DNA of 64,000 bases from Salvia splendens. Lineage: Eukaryota; Streptophyta; Magnoliopsida; Lamiales; Lamiaceae. The stretch is from NCBI RefSeq assembly GCF_004379255.2, contig NC_056052.1, positions 17,268,589-17,332,588 of the forward strand. The letters run 5' to 3'. Each line of letters starts with the position of its first letter. Positions within the stretch are counted from its first letter, which is position 1. The notes under the pieces are model-generated. The model did no database searches. It was given only the letters and a program-made list of their open reading frames with translations, and was not told where the DNA came from. Below are positions 20,136 through 29,877 of the stretch, piece by piece. The translations under genes were made by a program, and so were the position numbers.

Positions 20136-22007
20136 TTTACCTCAAAAGGAAGCCAACCCCAGGAAACCACTCTAAAGACAACCTCTGCTAGGACACTAAG
20201 AAAAAGGAAGATCACCACCACCACCACCAGCCAACCACCATCTGACCTACCGACCTCTTCCACAGATCAAGTTGGAAAAAGAACTAACTTGCAGAACCAA
20301 GTAAACTTTAGTTTCTGGTTAATATTTACTTCTTTTCAGCTTGAGTATGATACTTTCTGCCTGTATATATATGCTGACTATGCTTCTACCCACATGTTTA
20401 TCTGTTCCTTTTGCTTATATGTGAACTTCTCCCACTTAGCCCAGTGTCTGGTCTAAGTATGAGAAGTTTATCTGTTTTCCTTATTAATATGTTCGTAAAT
20501 GTTCTGTGTCCTTCCCACACTTATCCTATTGCATGGTCTAAGTGTGAGAAGTTTTCGTTGAAGATATGTTTGTGCAGTTTTGATTTTCTGTCTGATCATC
20601 TCATACTTAGCCCACTGTTTGGTCTAAGTGTGAGAAGTTTGTTTTCCTACTTTTGACACCAACCACCATGTTTTCCACTTCATCAAGTCACCTGAGTACA
20701 AGCTGTAATGAAATGGGAGGGGGGGAACAGTTGGTGTAGTTAGTGTCAAAGTTGTGTGTCCTGTTTAGTTAGGAATATTCTGTTAGTTGTTTTGCTTTAT
20801 GTGTTTTTAGATTTGAACTGGTTTAAGAAAATAAAGGCAAGATTCCCTTAGTAAGAGTGATTGAAGAGAGGATACATGTTGATTTGTGAGTTTCCCTTCT
20901 TTAATAAACCAAAATCTGCTTGGAAGATGTAAGGAAGATAGAAGTAGCTTTAATCTAATCCCTCTATGAAGCCCTCTAAAATGTGAGTTAAAAGTCAGAG
21001 TAGAACACTTTCTACTGAAATAAAAAATTAGAGAGACTGCCATTGATGTTTAGAGGGAAATGACACAAGCTAGTGAGGACTAAGGGCAATAGGAATAACT
21101 AATTGAGTCAATTTTTTTCGAACCAGATGAACCTATCTCATTGTAAATGCACCCCTTAGTTACACCTTTTGAGCCTTAAATATGATCATCCCTTCTTTGG
21201 AAACCCTAAGCCTTCATGTCATGTGAACAAGAGGATAGGTTAGGGTAACTCAACGTTTTGGGATAGGAAATAGGTTGTGAAACAGGGGAGTATAAAACAG
21301 AGAATTAGAAAAAAAAAAGTGTAACCTGACCCAGAAAAAAAATAGAGAAAAATAAAAAAATAGAGAAAAATTTTTAGAAAATGAGCAGGAAGAATGTATA
21401 ACCCGACCTACAAAAAGGGCAAGAAAATAGAAAATGGGAGGGCGGGAAATGATGTAACCTAACCCTAAGAAAAAAAAATCAGAAAAAAATATAAGGCCAA
21501 AATGGCCAAGGGTATCTTCGAGGTTGTTATAGTTTTGTCCCTTAGTTCACATATCCTTCTCATTTCTACAGACATTATGAACTTAGAACTCATAGGACCC
21601 TCACCTTTATACACTATAACTGTTACCCCATTACAACCTAAATAAAGAGCTTAAGGAGTTAGCTTCTGTCAACAAAACTGTAGCATCAATGGGATGACAA
21701 AATGAATGAGAGAATGGTACTAACAATTCTAGTGAGGCTTGAGTGACCGAGTGAATCTAATAGTTGGAAAGATAGAAGCTATCTTGACAAGCGGACAAGC
21801 ATGATCAGGTAGAAGAGGGGAGGGAAAGGAATCTGAGACTGTAGACGATTGGATTGATCTTGAGCTTGTGCTTTTTCCTTTCTAGGTCTTTTACATATGT
21901 ATGTTTGTTTACGGTTTTTGAATAAGAACCACGCCTTGAAACTTGCCTCTTTTTCTTTTTCTTTTCTTTCATAATTGAGGACAAGTATGGGTTAAGTATG
22001 AGCAGTT
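20136..22007 (+). other. Element E 3' UTR
   Basis: No gene is visible. Three stem-loops with CACTTAG/CTAAGTG arms lie at 20426-20466, 20511-20551 and 20599-20637. A long hairpin with the purine tract GAAATGGGAGGGGGGGAAC spans 20652-20752. Degenerate CAGGAAG...ACCYGACC hairpins lie at 21310-21470. It ends in ATTGAGGACAAGTATGG and TTAAGTATGAGCAGTT next to the LTR. It aligns in inverted orientation with the G 3' UTR but lacks the 619-bp duplication. Confidence 0.82.
20426..20637 (+). repeat. Three-stem-loop array in the E 3' UTR
   Basis: Inverted repeats at 20426-20466, 20511-20551 and 20599-20637 have arms of the type CTTCYCACACTTAG and CTAAGTRTGAGAAG. The right arm followed by TTT closely matches the sequence bordering the 3' LTR (TTAAGTATGAGCAGTTT). 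Confidence 0.82.
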
Positions 22008-23494
22008 TGATGAGGCTCGTTTCACGCATGTGTTCTATAGTAAAACTGCATCAAATTATGTAACTAACGTCTAATTTTGAGCCATGTGTGTGTGAAAACC
22101 GCCATATTTCCGAAAAGGAACAAATCAGTTGGACGGACGAACGGAAAGAAGTCAAGAAACTGCATCATTGAGTTGATCAAGTCAAGAATCGAATGGAGCT
22201 AGCAGAAGTCCTCCGCATAGGAGATAGAGCTGAAGACCCCACCACAAAATGTGAAGGGCAGGAATGACATTTCGGAGAGGATGGTACCCTAGGGGTCAGA
22301 GCCCTACACCTCTCTATATAAAGGAAGCCCAACACAAGAAAGGAGAGTCCCAGCCAGTGGTGAAAGGGGGGTCTCATAGGATTTTTTTAGAATATCTTTA
22401 GGAATTCAGCTCTCTTTTAGGGCTGAAATCAGAGCTCTTTTACTTCATCTTCTTGATTCCCGTTGCACACACACACTTGGTCTAGTTTAGTTTAGTTTTA
22501 GTGGTAGTTTGGTGGTAGTTTCTTGCACTGTTAGCTTTCGGTTCTGTATTCCAGTTCGAGAAGGAGTTCAGAAACAATTTACTTCTTTCATAATTTATTT
22601 TCAGTTTGATTTTATTGTTGTTGGCTCTTTGATGTTTTGATTTAGTAGATTTGAAGTTATGTTTTCGTTTCCAGCAGACGTGTTCTGTTTTCATTCATGA
22701 TGTTTCTGATCTATTCTCAGTTCCTTTTTATGTCGCATGTCTTAGCTAAAAAATGTCTTGTTTTGTTTTGATTTGGTCATATTTGATGTTTATTGTTTGA
22801 GAGTTTTTAGGATGTTTAGATCTAGTAGTTTATGTTTCGTTTCTGCATGATTATGGGTTAGGTTTCTTTTTACGTAGTTGTAGCTCAGATTTTAGGAGTA
22901 GATTTAATTTTATGAGTTGTTATGAAGTTTCATCTTCTGTAGCTTTTCGGATTTGTTCTTTGTTCTGTATTTCATGTTGATTAGGTGAAAAAGATGAAGT
23001 TGTTAAAATGTTTTTACTTTATCGTACACTTTGCAAGTGACTGGCAGTCCCCGTTTATGCTATTTGTCCATTTATGGAAAGTTCGTATGAGTTGATCAAG
23101 TAGATTTAGTTAAGCTCAACAAGTTGATCAATTTAGAACCCTAGTTAAGTTCATTTTCTCAAGTCAAGTAGTTAACTTAACCCACCCCCTAGAAAGCGTG
23201 GCCGCAGCCATTCCCATTCTGTATCCAGCAACAAATGTCAAACGCAATATCTCTGTGGGATCGATCCTTACTTCCATATACTATTTAATAGTATTGTGAG
23301 TTAAGGTTTTGTAAACACACTTTTGAGTTCTTCCATTCATCTCACTCAAGTCGAATCTAAATCGAGTTGATCAGCCTGAGCTTTCACTGGATCCACCCAC
23401 CGACATTTTGCAGGTAGCAGGCACGTATAGGCTAGCTGGATTAGTTTGAAGATTCAACTTGAGCAAGCCACAACGATAAACAAGAAGATGAGCA
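22008..23494 (+). repeat. 3' LTR of element E (about 1487 bp)
   Basis: It starts TGATGAGGCTCG after AAGTATGAGCAGTT. A TATA box TATATAA lies at 22315-22321 in CTCTCTATATAAAGGAAGCC. It shares GTGGGATCGATCCTTACTTC near 23258 with the other LTRs. It is an inverted relative of the F LTR (24083-25579). The right end is placed at an AGCA near 23494, just after the last similarity to F; the exact end is uncertain by several bases. Confidence 0.82.
22315..22321 (+). promoter_or_regulatory. Putative TATA box of element E LTR
   Basis: TATATAA lies about 308 bp into the LTR, followed by AGGAAGCC, a context shared with LTRs of B, C and D (TATAAAAGGAAGCC). Confidence 0.6.
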
Positions 23495-23978
23495 TAAGAG
23501 TAAAAACAGTAGTTCTTCATGGGCATAGAGTGAACCTATCTCCAGATCCTCTGTCTGATATGAAACCATGGTGGGTTCCTCCTGGGTTTCCTCCTTGTCT
23601 GTGGTTGCTTTTGATTCAAGTGGACTCACGAAGGTGATTTCCTCATTTTCTTCAAAATTGGCATCCGAGTCAATTGATGGAGTGGGGGTTGATTCGTCTT
23701 GGACAGTGTTTTGCTCCACTCCTCCTCCTTCTTCTTCTTCTTCTTCTTCTGTTTGTCTCCTAAACTCGGTGCCTTCAAACTGGGGAAAACAGAAAACAAC
23801 AAAAAGTTTATTTACAAAGTTTAAACTAAAATTCCTAAATAAAACCTGAGACGCTCTGCCCATCTATGTGTTCTCTTGCTCCAGTAGCTCCCTTGGTTCA
23901 CACCAGCAGGGAAAACGCTTGATCCACATAGATAAGGACATTGATTCTTCATTGTTGTTGTCCTGAGCTGTCTCTCAA
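23495..23978 (-). pseudogene. Element F gag N-terminal part
   Basis: On the minus strand the coding region begins right after a TTTCATTTCAG acceptor-like site. It ends with ETEDLEIGSLYAHEE-like sequence matching DPEIGTLNAHTEGE of C and D gag. A poly-Glu run is encoded by a GAA repeat (23727-23750). It is cut at about 23495 by the E LTR end. The first exon-like stretch has frame breaks, so this is a remnant. Confidence 0.7.
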
Positions 23979-24037
23979 CTGAAATGAAAACAAAGAAACA
24001 GAATATATTAACAATATTTACACCCAAGGTGCCTCAC
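23979..24037 (-). other. Putative 59-nt leader intron before F gag
   Basis: A GTGAGG donor-like site (24037-24032) and a pyrimidine-rich TTTCATTTCAG acceptor (ending 23979) bracket 59 nt. C and D have 61-nt equivalents in the same place. The length is at the lower limit for plant introns. Confidence 0.4.
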
Positions 24038-24060
24038 AACAAATGTAGGATAAACGCCAG

Positions 24061-24080
24061 CATCCCCAGCAACGGCGTCA
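24061..24080 (-). promoter_or_regulatory. Primer-binding site of element F (tRNA-Asp type, two mismatches)
   Basis: TGACGCCGTTGCTGGGGATG differs from the tRNA-Asp complement seen in C (TGGCGCCGTTGCCGGGGA) by two transitions. It sits two bases after the LTR end (CTCA, AA, PBS), the same spacing as in C and D. Confidence 0.85.
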
Positions 24081-24082
24081 TT

Positions 24083-25579
24083 TGAGAAGACAATCTTTCT
24101 TGTTCTTTTCTTCTCTTTGTTGTATCGTTGTGGATTGCTCAAGTCAAATCATCAAACTGATCCAACTAGCCTATATATGTCTGCTACCTGCAAAATGCCG
24201 GTGAGTGGATCCAGTGGAAACTCAGGCTGATCAACTTGACTTACTCTGACTCGAGTGAGAAGAATGGAAGAACTCAAAAGTGCTCTCAAAACCTTAACCC
24301 ACAATACTATTAACTAGTATAGGGAAGTAAGGATCGATCCCACAGAGATGATGTGTTTGACATTTGTTTGCTAGACACGACTAGGGAATGGCTGCGGCCA
24401 CGCTTTCTAGGGGGTGGGTTAAGTTAAACTATTTGACTTGAGAAACTAAACTAACTAAACTGACCAACTCATGAAAGCTTAACTTATCTACTTAATCAAC
24501 TTAACTAAACTTTCCATAAATGGACAAACAACATAAACAGGGGACTGTCAGTCCTCTGTAAAGTGTACAATAAAGTAAAAACTTTTTAACAACTTCATCT
24601 TCTTTACCAAATCAACATGAAAGACATAGCAAATAACAGATCTGAAAAGCTACGGAAGATGAAACATCATAACAACTCATAAAATTAAATCTACTCCTAA
24701 GATCTAAGCTACGACTACGTAAACTAGAAACTAACCCATACTCATCCAGAAATGAAACATAGACATTCAGATCTAAACATAAACGTGAATTGAAAACTCA
24801 GATCCAACCAAATCGACATGAAACAAGACACTTGAGCTAAGATGTGCATCGTAAAACGGAAATCAAAACAGATCAGAAGTATCTTGCATGAAAACAAAAT
24901 ACATCAGCTGGAAATGAAATCATAACTTCACATCTAATAAATCAAAAAGAACAAAATTCGATAACACCAAAAGTAAACTAAAAACAAACAAGGAAAGCAG
25001 GAAATTGTTTCATAGCTTCTTCTCGAAGCGGAATAACGAACCGAAAGCTAACAGTGCAGGAAACTACCACCAAACACCAACTAAACTAAACAAAACTAAA
25101 ATAGGACCAAGTATGTGTGACGGAAATAACAAAGATGAAGTAAAAGAACTCCGATTTCAGCCCTCGAAGAGAGCTGAATTCCTAAGGATATTCTAAGAAT
25201 GCTTGTCAGCCCCCCCTTTTCACCTCTGGTTAGGACTCTCTCTTCTTTTTGTGTTGTGCTTCCTTTATATAGAGAGGTGTAGGGCTCTGATCCCAAGGGT
25301 ACCATCCTCTCTGAAATGTCATTCCTACCCTTCACTTTGTGGTGGGGTCTACAGCTCTATCTCCCATGCGGACTACCGCTGGCTCCATTTGATTATTGAC
25401 TTGATCAACTCAATGCCGCAATTTTTGACTTCTTTCCTTGATCTGTTCATCCGCCCAACTGATCTGTTCCTTTTCTGAATATGGCGGATTTTCACACACA
25501 CCTGGCTCAAAATTAGTCGTTAGTTACAGAATTAGATGTTGTTTTACTATAAAACACATTCGTGAAACGAGCCTCACCA
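24083..25579 (-). repeat. 5' LTR of element F (1497 bp)
   Basis: On the minus strand it starts TGGTGAGGCTCGTTTCACG and ends CTTCTCA before the PBS. It is homologous throughout to the E LTR in inverted orientation. TATATAAAGGAAGC lies near 25259-25272 (minus-strand reading). It is complete at both ends and inserted in the MULE transposase. Confidence 0.88.
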
Positions 25580-26153
25580 GAGGCGCGAGAGAACTCTCAA
25601 TCAAAGCTTGCATTGATATGACATTTTGGAGGACAATAGAATGGTTCAATAAGCGGTCAATTGCATCAAGACAGTGTGCGACATCACTTACCCCGTGGGC
25701 ACATGAAAAAGGGTGCAAAAATGATGTAAAAGGTTAATTACATAATGTCAGAGCATCCAACACAATTCAAGAGATTTATGAGGTTCGAACAAGACGTCGA
25801 ATTGGTGGAGAGGGTGGTATCAAGTAGGAAGGTGTTGTATTTAGAGTCGAACTGCAAATGTAAAAAGTGCCAGATTTGGAGGCTTCCGTGTTTACATACA
25901 ACGGCAGTTGCGCGGTCTAGAAATGATAATATGATATCGCTTGTTAATGTCGTATACCACACAAGCGTTTGGGTACACCAATAATCTGTGGTGTTCAATC
26001 CACTCAGACACCCAGATTATTGGATTTTCCTGAATGGTATTTACAGTATTCACCAACTCAGTTAATGCCTCGAAGTCATGGTCGATACCGTACAACTAGG
26101 ATTCCTAAATGGTCACGACAAGCGCAACTGCCCGACTTCTTGATTGTTTAGAC
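25580..26153 (+). pseudogene. MULE (MuDR-type) transposase C-terminal remnant
   Basis: The frame begins right at the F LTR edge with ARELSIKACIDMTFWRTIEWF, the usual stretch just after the MULE catalytic domain. After a stop and frame change at about 25736, MSEHPTQF...LYLESNCKCKKCQIWRLPCLHTTAV gives the SWIM zinc finger (CxC...CxH). Another frame change near 25980 is followed by HPDYWIFPEWYLQY-like sequence, an Arg-rich stretch and GHDKRNCPTS-like, a knuckle remnant. The DDE domain is missing to the left, where F is inserted. It is a broken DNA transposon gene, not a host gene. Confidence 0.82.
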
Positions 26154-26299
26154 TTATATATTGTTTATTATTTGGACTTATGTATTATTCAATATTTTGC
26201 CTTATGTATTGAATACTATTTGGTTGTATTATATTGTAATTGTGGCTTTTCAGGGCATGTTATAAATGAAAATAGTTATGGAAAATTTTTCAGCATATA
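26154..26299. other. Flank of the MULE remnant
   Basis: AT-rich sequence with short TTATGTATTG-like repeats. No gene or clear terminal inverted repeat is recognised. Confidence 0.4.
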
Positions 26300-26612
26300 A
26301 AAGCCAACTTGATTGGCGTTTCATTACATAATGTTTCCCGTCTGTTTTTTAGAAAAACTAAACCCAAGTCTAAAATGCCAGTCCCGTTGGCGTTTTCTAA
26401 AAAATATATATATTTTAAAAATGCCAACTCGGTCGGCGTTTCTAATTAAAACATTAAAAATGTAAAACGCCACTGGCATTGGCGTTTCTTTACAGAAGTC
26501 TTCGGCATTCTTACAATTAAAAAAATGCCAACTCAAACACGCAATTAGAGATGGCGTGTCTTAGTTTTAAAAAATTTAAATATTTTAAAACGCCAACCTA
26601 GTTGGCATTTTA
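26300..26612. repeat. Array of six short palindromes (AAAACGCCAAC...GTTGGCGTTT)
   Basis: Six imperfect hairpins at 26300-26322, 26372-26397, 26417-26442, 26464-26488, 26521-26560 and 26587-26612 share arms close to AAAAYGCCAA and TTGGCGTTTY with a 3-8 bp loop, separated by AT-rich sequence. Loops differ and arms are kept. I do not recognise a known family. Confidence 0.8.
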
Positions 26613-27199
26613 AGGCAGAACATTTTCACCAACATCTTACAATTCATAAATCAATCATGCTTATTATATTGCCTATTCAAAATATTGCAAGTATTCCTAC
26701 TCATTAGGGCTGATAACTTTTTACAAGACACGATAATCCGACATGAATCCGCATGAAATTATTGGGTTTAGGCCAAACCCTATTGGGTTCCTATCATTAT
26801 CGGGTTGACTCATTAAGAACCTGATAATTTCGGGTTGGGTTGTGGTTGGATGCGGGTTGGATACGGATAACCTATTGGGATAATATTATTATTTGTATTA
26901 TTATTTAAAAATATTTATTTTACTTTATTTTTTTAATTCATGTAAATTCAGATTTAAATGGTATAAAATGGATTTTAATTGTATAAATTAGGTTGAAGAC
27001 TAAGGTTTAATCGTGTAATATCAGATTTTAATCGTGTGATATCAGGTCCGGGTCATTATCGTGTCGTTTCAACCCATATTATATCGTGTTGTTAACGGGT
27101 TCGTGTTGGGTGCGGATCGTGTTCAGATTTGAAGGTAGCACGTTGGGTTCATGTTCGGATTTACAGTTCCCTTAACAGGTCGGGTTCGGGTTAGGCCTT
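26613..27199. repeat. CGGGTT-rich degenerate repeat sequence
   Basis: No coding capacity. From about 26705 to 27200 the sequence is built of variants of TCGGGTT, ACCCGA, GGTTCGTG and ATCGTGT, a composition often seen in dispersed plant repeats. An AT-rich core lies at 26880-26990. I cannot assign a transposon class and see no clean terminal repeats. Confidence 0.45.
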
Positions 27200-27207
27200 A
27201 TTAGGTT

Positions 27208-27270
27208 AGGTCGTTACTCAGGCAGTCACCTCCACCTGTACCACCACTGTGACTGCCTGAGTAACGACCT
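27208..27270. repeat. Perfect 22-bp inverted repeat with 19-bp loop
   Basis: Arms AGGTCGTTACTCAGGCAGTC(AC) at 27208-27229 and the exact reverse complement at 27249-27270 enclose a 19-bp loop. It sits exactly at the C-terminal end of the PMD gene remnant and at the edge of the CGGGTT-rich repeat. Confidence 0.92.
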
Positions 27271-27592
27271 CGAACTGTAGATCTAGGTGGAGGTGGACAG
27301 ACAAAGTCTTCCTTAGAATTATCTGCCAACTGAACATCCATCCTTGAAGATGACGACTCTCCACATACTTGCAGACCATCTTGAACTATCTTCCCTTTGT
27401 GCCTCACGGGCATGACAATGTCATGTTCAGATCATTGGGAAGGACGGTAGTCCATCATCTCAGCCTCTCCACATACTTGCAGACCATCTTGAACTATCTT
27501 CGAAATTGTAACCAAATCCAGTTGAGATCTCATATCTAGCCCATTTAGAAAGTAACGTATTTGTTGAAGCGTTTCCACCTATTATTTTTAAA
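27230..27592 (-). pseudogene. PMD (MAIN-like) gene remnant, C-terminal exon
   Basis: Minus strand: after an AG acceptor near 27592 it reads VETLQQIRYFLNGLDMRSQLDLVTISKI, then KIVQDGLQVCGE, MDYRPSQ, a stop, a second KIVQDGLQVCGE, and a PPPPR...GRYSGSHSGGTGGG tail. MAIN-like and 'phosphatase 7 long form' plant mobile domain proteins end in a comparable Gly/Arg-rich tail. The duplicated 12 codons correspond to a 36-bp direct repeat (27357-27392 and 27465-27500). Confidence 0.65.
27357..27500. repeat. 36-bp direct repeat within the PMD tail
   Basis: The stretch beginning CTCTCCACATACTTGCAGAC is present at 27357-27392 and 27465-27500, 108 bp apart. It encodes KIVQDGLQVCGE on the minus strand both times. 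Confidence 0.88.
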
Positions 27593-27639
27593 GTTAATTA
27601 TATTTCATCACATGAAATTAAATCATTACTATTTGTTTC

Positions 27640-27837
27640 AATTTAAGCTATGAGAAGATGTCATTTCATGGAAGCCCTCTTGAGCGTGCATGCCAGGTTT
27701 AGTTAAGTACACCACGATTGTTCTATGAAACCAATTCATATATTCATTTATTGCAACTGGGTTATTTGAGTACTACAAATCAGTCCATACCAAGTTGTGC
27801 CTATTGTCCCACTCTTGTATATAATTTTGGTGGTAAT
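27640..27837 (-). pseudogene. PMD gene remnant, exon interrupted by solo LTR H
   Basis: Minus strand: NWVDYHQNYIQEWDNRHNLVWTDL, then NEYMNWFHRTIVVYLTKPGMH and FHEMTSS. The W-x2-Y-x3-Y-x3-WD-R spacing and the YMxWFxRxT block are typical of the end of a plant mobile domain. It is contiguous with 29406-29639 once the solo LTR and one GTAAT copy are removed. An in-frame TGA precedes NWVDY and another stop lies after WTDL, so it is not functional. Confidence 0.75.
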
Positions 27838-29400
27838 TGATAAGGCTCATTTCATGCATTGGTTATGGGGTAAAATTATGAGATTTCAGGTAGCTAATGA
27901 GTGTTCATAAGTTCAAGTGCGTAGAAAATCTGTCGGACTCAGGAAACGAATGCAAATCGACCGGGCAGATACAATCAAGCAGATTTTGGAATGAAACAGC
28001 CAAAGCCGCCCAACTGACGTAGGAGAATCAAGAAGGTGGCGGCAGAAAGATAGGAGCAAAAGAGCAAGATTCAAAGACACCCTTATTTTAAGGGTACAAG
28101 CTTCAAATCGTGGAGGCATTCCCTAGGGATTTGGGCCTCAAGCCTCCCTATATATAGGGTATCAACATCGAAGAAGAGCATCATTCGACACACATCATCA
28201 GCCTCTCACATTATTTCAAGTCTTTGTTCTTAGCTCACACCTTTCACTTCACATACATTCTACGCACTTGGGAATGGGTTGAAATTCTGGGCGTTTTGTG
28301 GTGGTTTAGTTCAGTTCAGTTGTGCAACATCGTCCCCATGGGGGCGAAGATACAATCTATTTACATTTCTGTTGCTTTTACACCGTGAACTTCATTGTTT
28401 TGGAAGCTCGGCACTGGCTGTTATGTTTGAACTTATTTCTGACGTTATGGATATTTCGGTTTATGTTTTATCTGGTTTTGATGTTTGTGTTGGTTTTTAC
28501 TGATTTGGATGCTTTTCGCAATTGATTGTTGATTTGGAGTTGAGATCGGTTGAATCGGAGTGAATCGTTGTTGGATTTGAATTGAGGAGTTATGGATCTG
28601 AACGTAGCAGAGTTGGATCGGTTTGATCGGAGTTGAATTGTTGTTTGGAATTGTGGATCTGAGACATGGTGTTCTGATTCTGCATGGTTATGGTTGTTTA
28701 CTGTTTGTTTTCTTATTCTGCTCAACCTAGAAGTTTAGATCTGGTAGTTTTATGCTTAATCGTCATGTTTGAAGTCGGATCTGAGATTGCTCTGTTTTGA
28801 TATGTTTGATGCTCTGTTTCGTCTGAGTTTATGTTAGTCTACTGAAGAAGATGAAGTCGGTAGTTAGTTAAGGGTCCGATCTGCTTGTTGGTTGTTCGAT
28901 TACTTTTTGCAGTTTTTTCTGCCACCATAGCTAAATTGGGGAATTGGTCCCCCACTGCTGTTTACGTGCTTGTCTAACAGTTTTGGGAAATCTTCAACCC
29001 GACCCCAGTAGTTTAGTTGTTTGAATCTCTCTAGTTAAATTTCATTTCCTTGAGTCATGCATGCATACATACTTTTTCCTGTTTTCTAAGTCTAGTAGAT
29101 AGGTTATTTGCTTTTTATTCTGTTGAGCTTAGTAGTTAAAAACTTAACCCATGAGTTGCGTGGCAGCAGCCAACCCCCTTCCAAATCCTCTGAATACTTG
29201 CTAAACTCATCCATCTCCGTGGGATCTATCCTTACTTCCATATACTAGCCAATAGTATGATGGGTTAAGGTTTTGAAGGAGTTGAGAGTGCACCCAACGA
29301 CAAATTTAGTTAGGTTTATGATCTGCTAGATCCCGCGGTTTGGTGAATTCCTTGGACCTGTTCGATTGAAACCCCTACGACACAAACTCCCTGCCCTCCA
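27838..29400 (+). repeat. Solo LTR H (1563 bp), element A subfamily, target duplication GTAAT
   Basis: It begins TGATAAGGCTCATTTC and ends GCCCTCCA, flanked by GTAAT at 27833-27837 and 29401-29405. A TATA motif TATATATA lies at 28149-28156. GCGTGGCAGCAGCCAACC near 29159 and GTGGGATCTATCC near 29219 match other LTRs here. No internal region or second LTR is present, so this is the product of LTR-LTR recombination. It splits a PMD exon. Confidence 0.93.
28149..28156 (+). promoter_or_regulatory. Putative TATA box of solo LTR H
   Basis: TATATATA in CCTCCCTATATATAGGG lies about 311 bp from the LTR start, as in LTR E. It is inserted opposite to the PMD gene direction. Confidence 0.55.
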
Positions 29401-29405
29401 GTAAT

Positions 29406-29639
29406 CAACCCAATTTCATCCAGATTTACCACGACAATCCTGTTTCACAAAATCTGTCGGGTGGAACCGATTCTGGACCGGATATACGGTTGGAAGATCC
29501 CAAATTGTGGTAACACTCGTTGTGGCATGTGTGGCTCAACTATATTCCAGCAAATAAGGGATGTTATCGACTTCCACATAGGACGACCCTCAACACAAAT
29601 ATCCGGCATGTTTTGCATAAGGTAAGGCCTCCAAATAAA
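29406..29639 (-). pseudogene. PMD gene remnant, exon 3
   Basis: The minus-strand exon starts after TATGTAG at 29640 with FIWRPYLMQNMPDICVEG and continues WKSITSLICWNIVEPHMPQRVLPQFG, a classic PMD stretch (RPY... then W...VE.H.P.RV..QFG). After that the frame shifts (PTDFVKQDCRGKSG) and meets a TGA. It ends at the solo LTR flank. Confidence 0.82.
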
Positions 29640-29726
29640 CTACATATGAAACAAATTTAGTCGAAATAAATTTAGTCAAAACTAATTCAGTCAAAACAAA
29701 AAATCAATTAAAGTTACATAAATTAC

Positions 29727-29814
29727 CTGGTTGGCATGCATTCTGCAGAACTGATCTCTGAACAGTTCAATGCAATGCCCGAGTGCTTTTGCATATGACG
29801 CCAGAACACTCCAT
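29727..29814 (-). pseudogene. PMD gene remnant, exon 2
   Basis: A short minus-strand exon bounded by TTTTTAG (acceptor) and CAG|GTAATT (donor) reads WSVLASYAKALGHCIELFRDQFCRMHANQ. Clean splice sites on both sides show it derives from an intron-containing gene. The reading is open. Confidence 0.78.
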
Positions 29815-29877
29815 CTAAAAAATTAAATTAGACGAAAATTATGAAAATTATGCTTAAAAAATTAATGAGTGAACAAC

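Larger units (their letters stand above)
15698..23494 (+). mobile_element. Element E: pol-less Athila-type derivative lacking its 5' LTR
   Basis: Plus strand: mid-gag (15698), gag tail, a pol remnant ending in a degraded integrase C-terminal block, a promoter-like spacer, the env-like gene, 3' UTR and a full 3' LTR. It is the inverted partner of G. The 5' LTR, PBS and gag start are absent on the left, where it meets G at the palindrome. Its LTR ends against the gag start of F at about 23494. Confidence 0.87.
23495..25579 (-). mobile_element. Element F: 5' LTR, PBS and gag start of an E/G-type element
   Basis: On the minus strand: an LTR from 25579 to 24083, two bases, a PBS at 24080-24061, a leader with a small putative intron, and the start of gag down to about 23495, where it abuts the E LTR end. 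The LTR start (TGGTGAGGCTCG) directly adjoins MULE transposase coding sequence at 25580. Everything after the gag N-terminus is missing here; G (same strand, same subfamily) has the complementary missing part. Confidence 0.87.

Noticed and set aside
20426..20637. tRNA or small structured RNA genes
   Set aside because: The stem-loops lack any cloverleaf or conserved A and B boxes; they are repeated parts of the retrotransposon UTR.
25005..25737. Small plus-strand ORFs in the F LTR
   Set aside because: They lie in LTR sequence on the strand opposite to the element, and the E LTR does not conserve them.
26300..26612. CRISPR array
   Set aside because: Units are short imperfect palindromes with variable spacing and AT-rich spacers in plant DNA.
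26705..27200. Assigning the CGGGTT-rich stretch to a named transposon family
   Set aside because: The composition is familiar from plant repeats but I found no terminal repeats, target duplication or coding region.
27838..29400. An intact element or a gene inside this 1.56-kb block
   Set aside because: There is no PBS, coding region or second LTR. TG...CA ends and GTAAT on both sides show a solo LTR.
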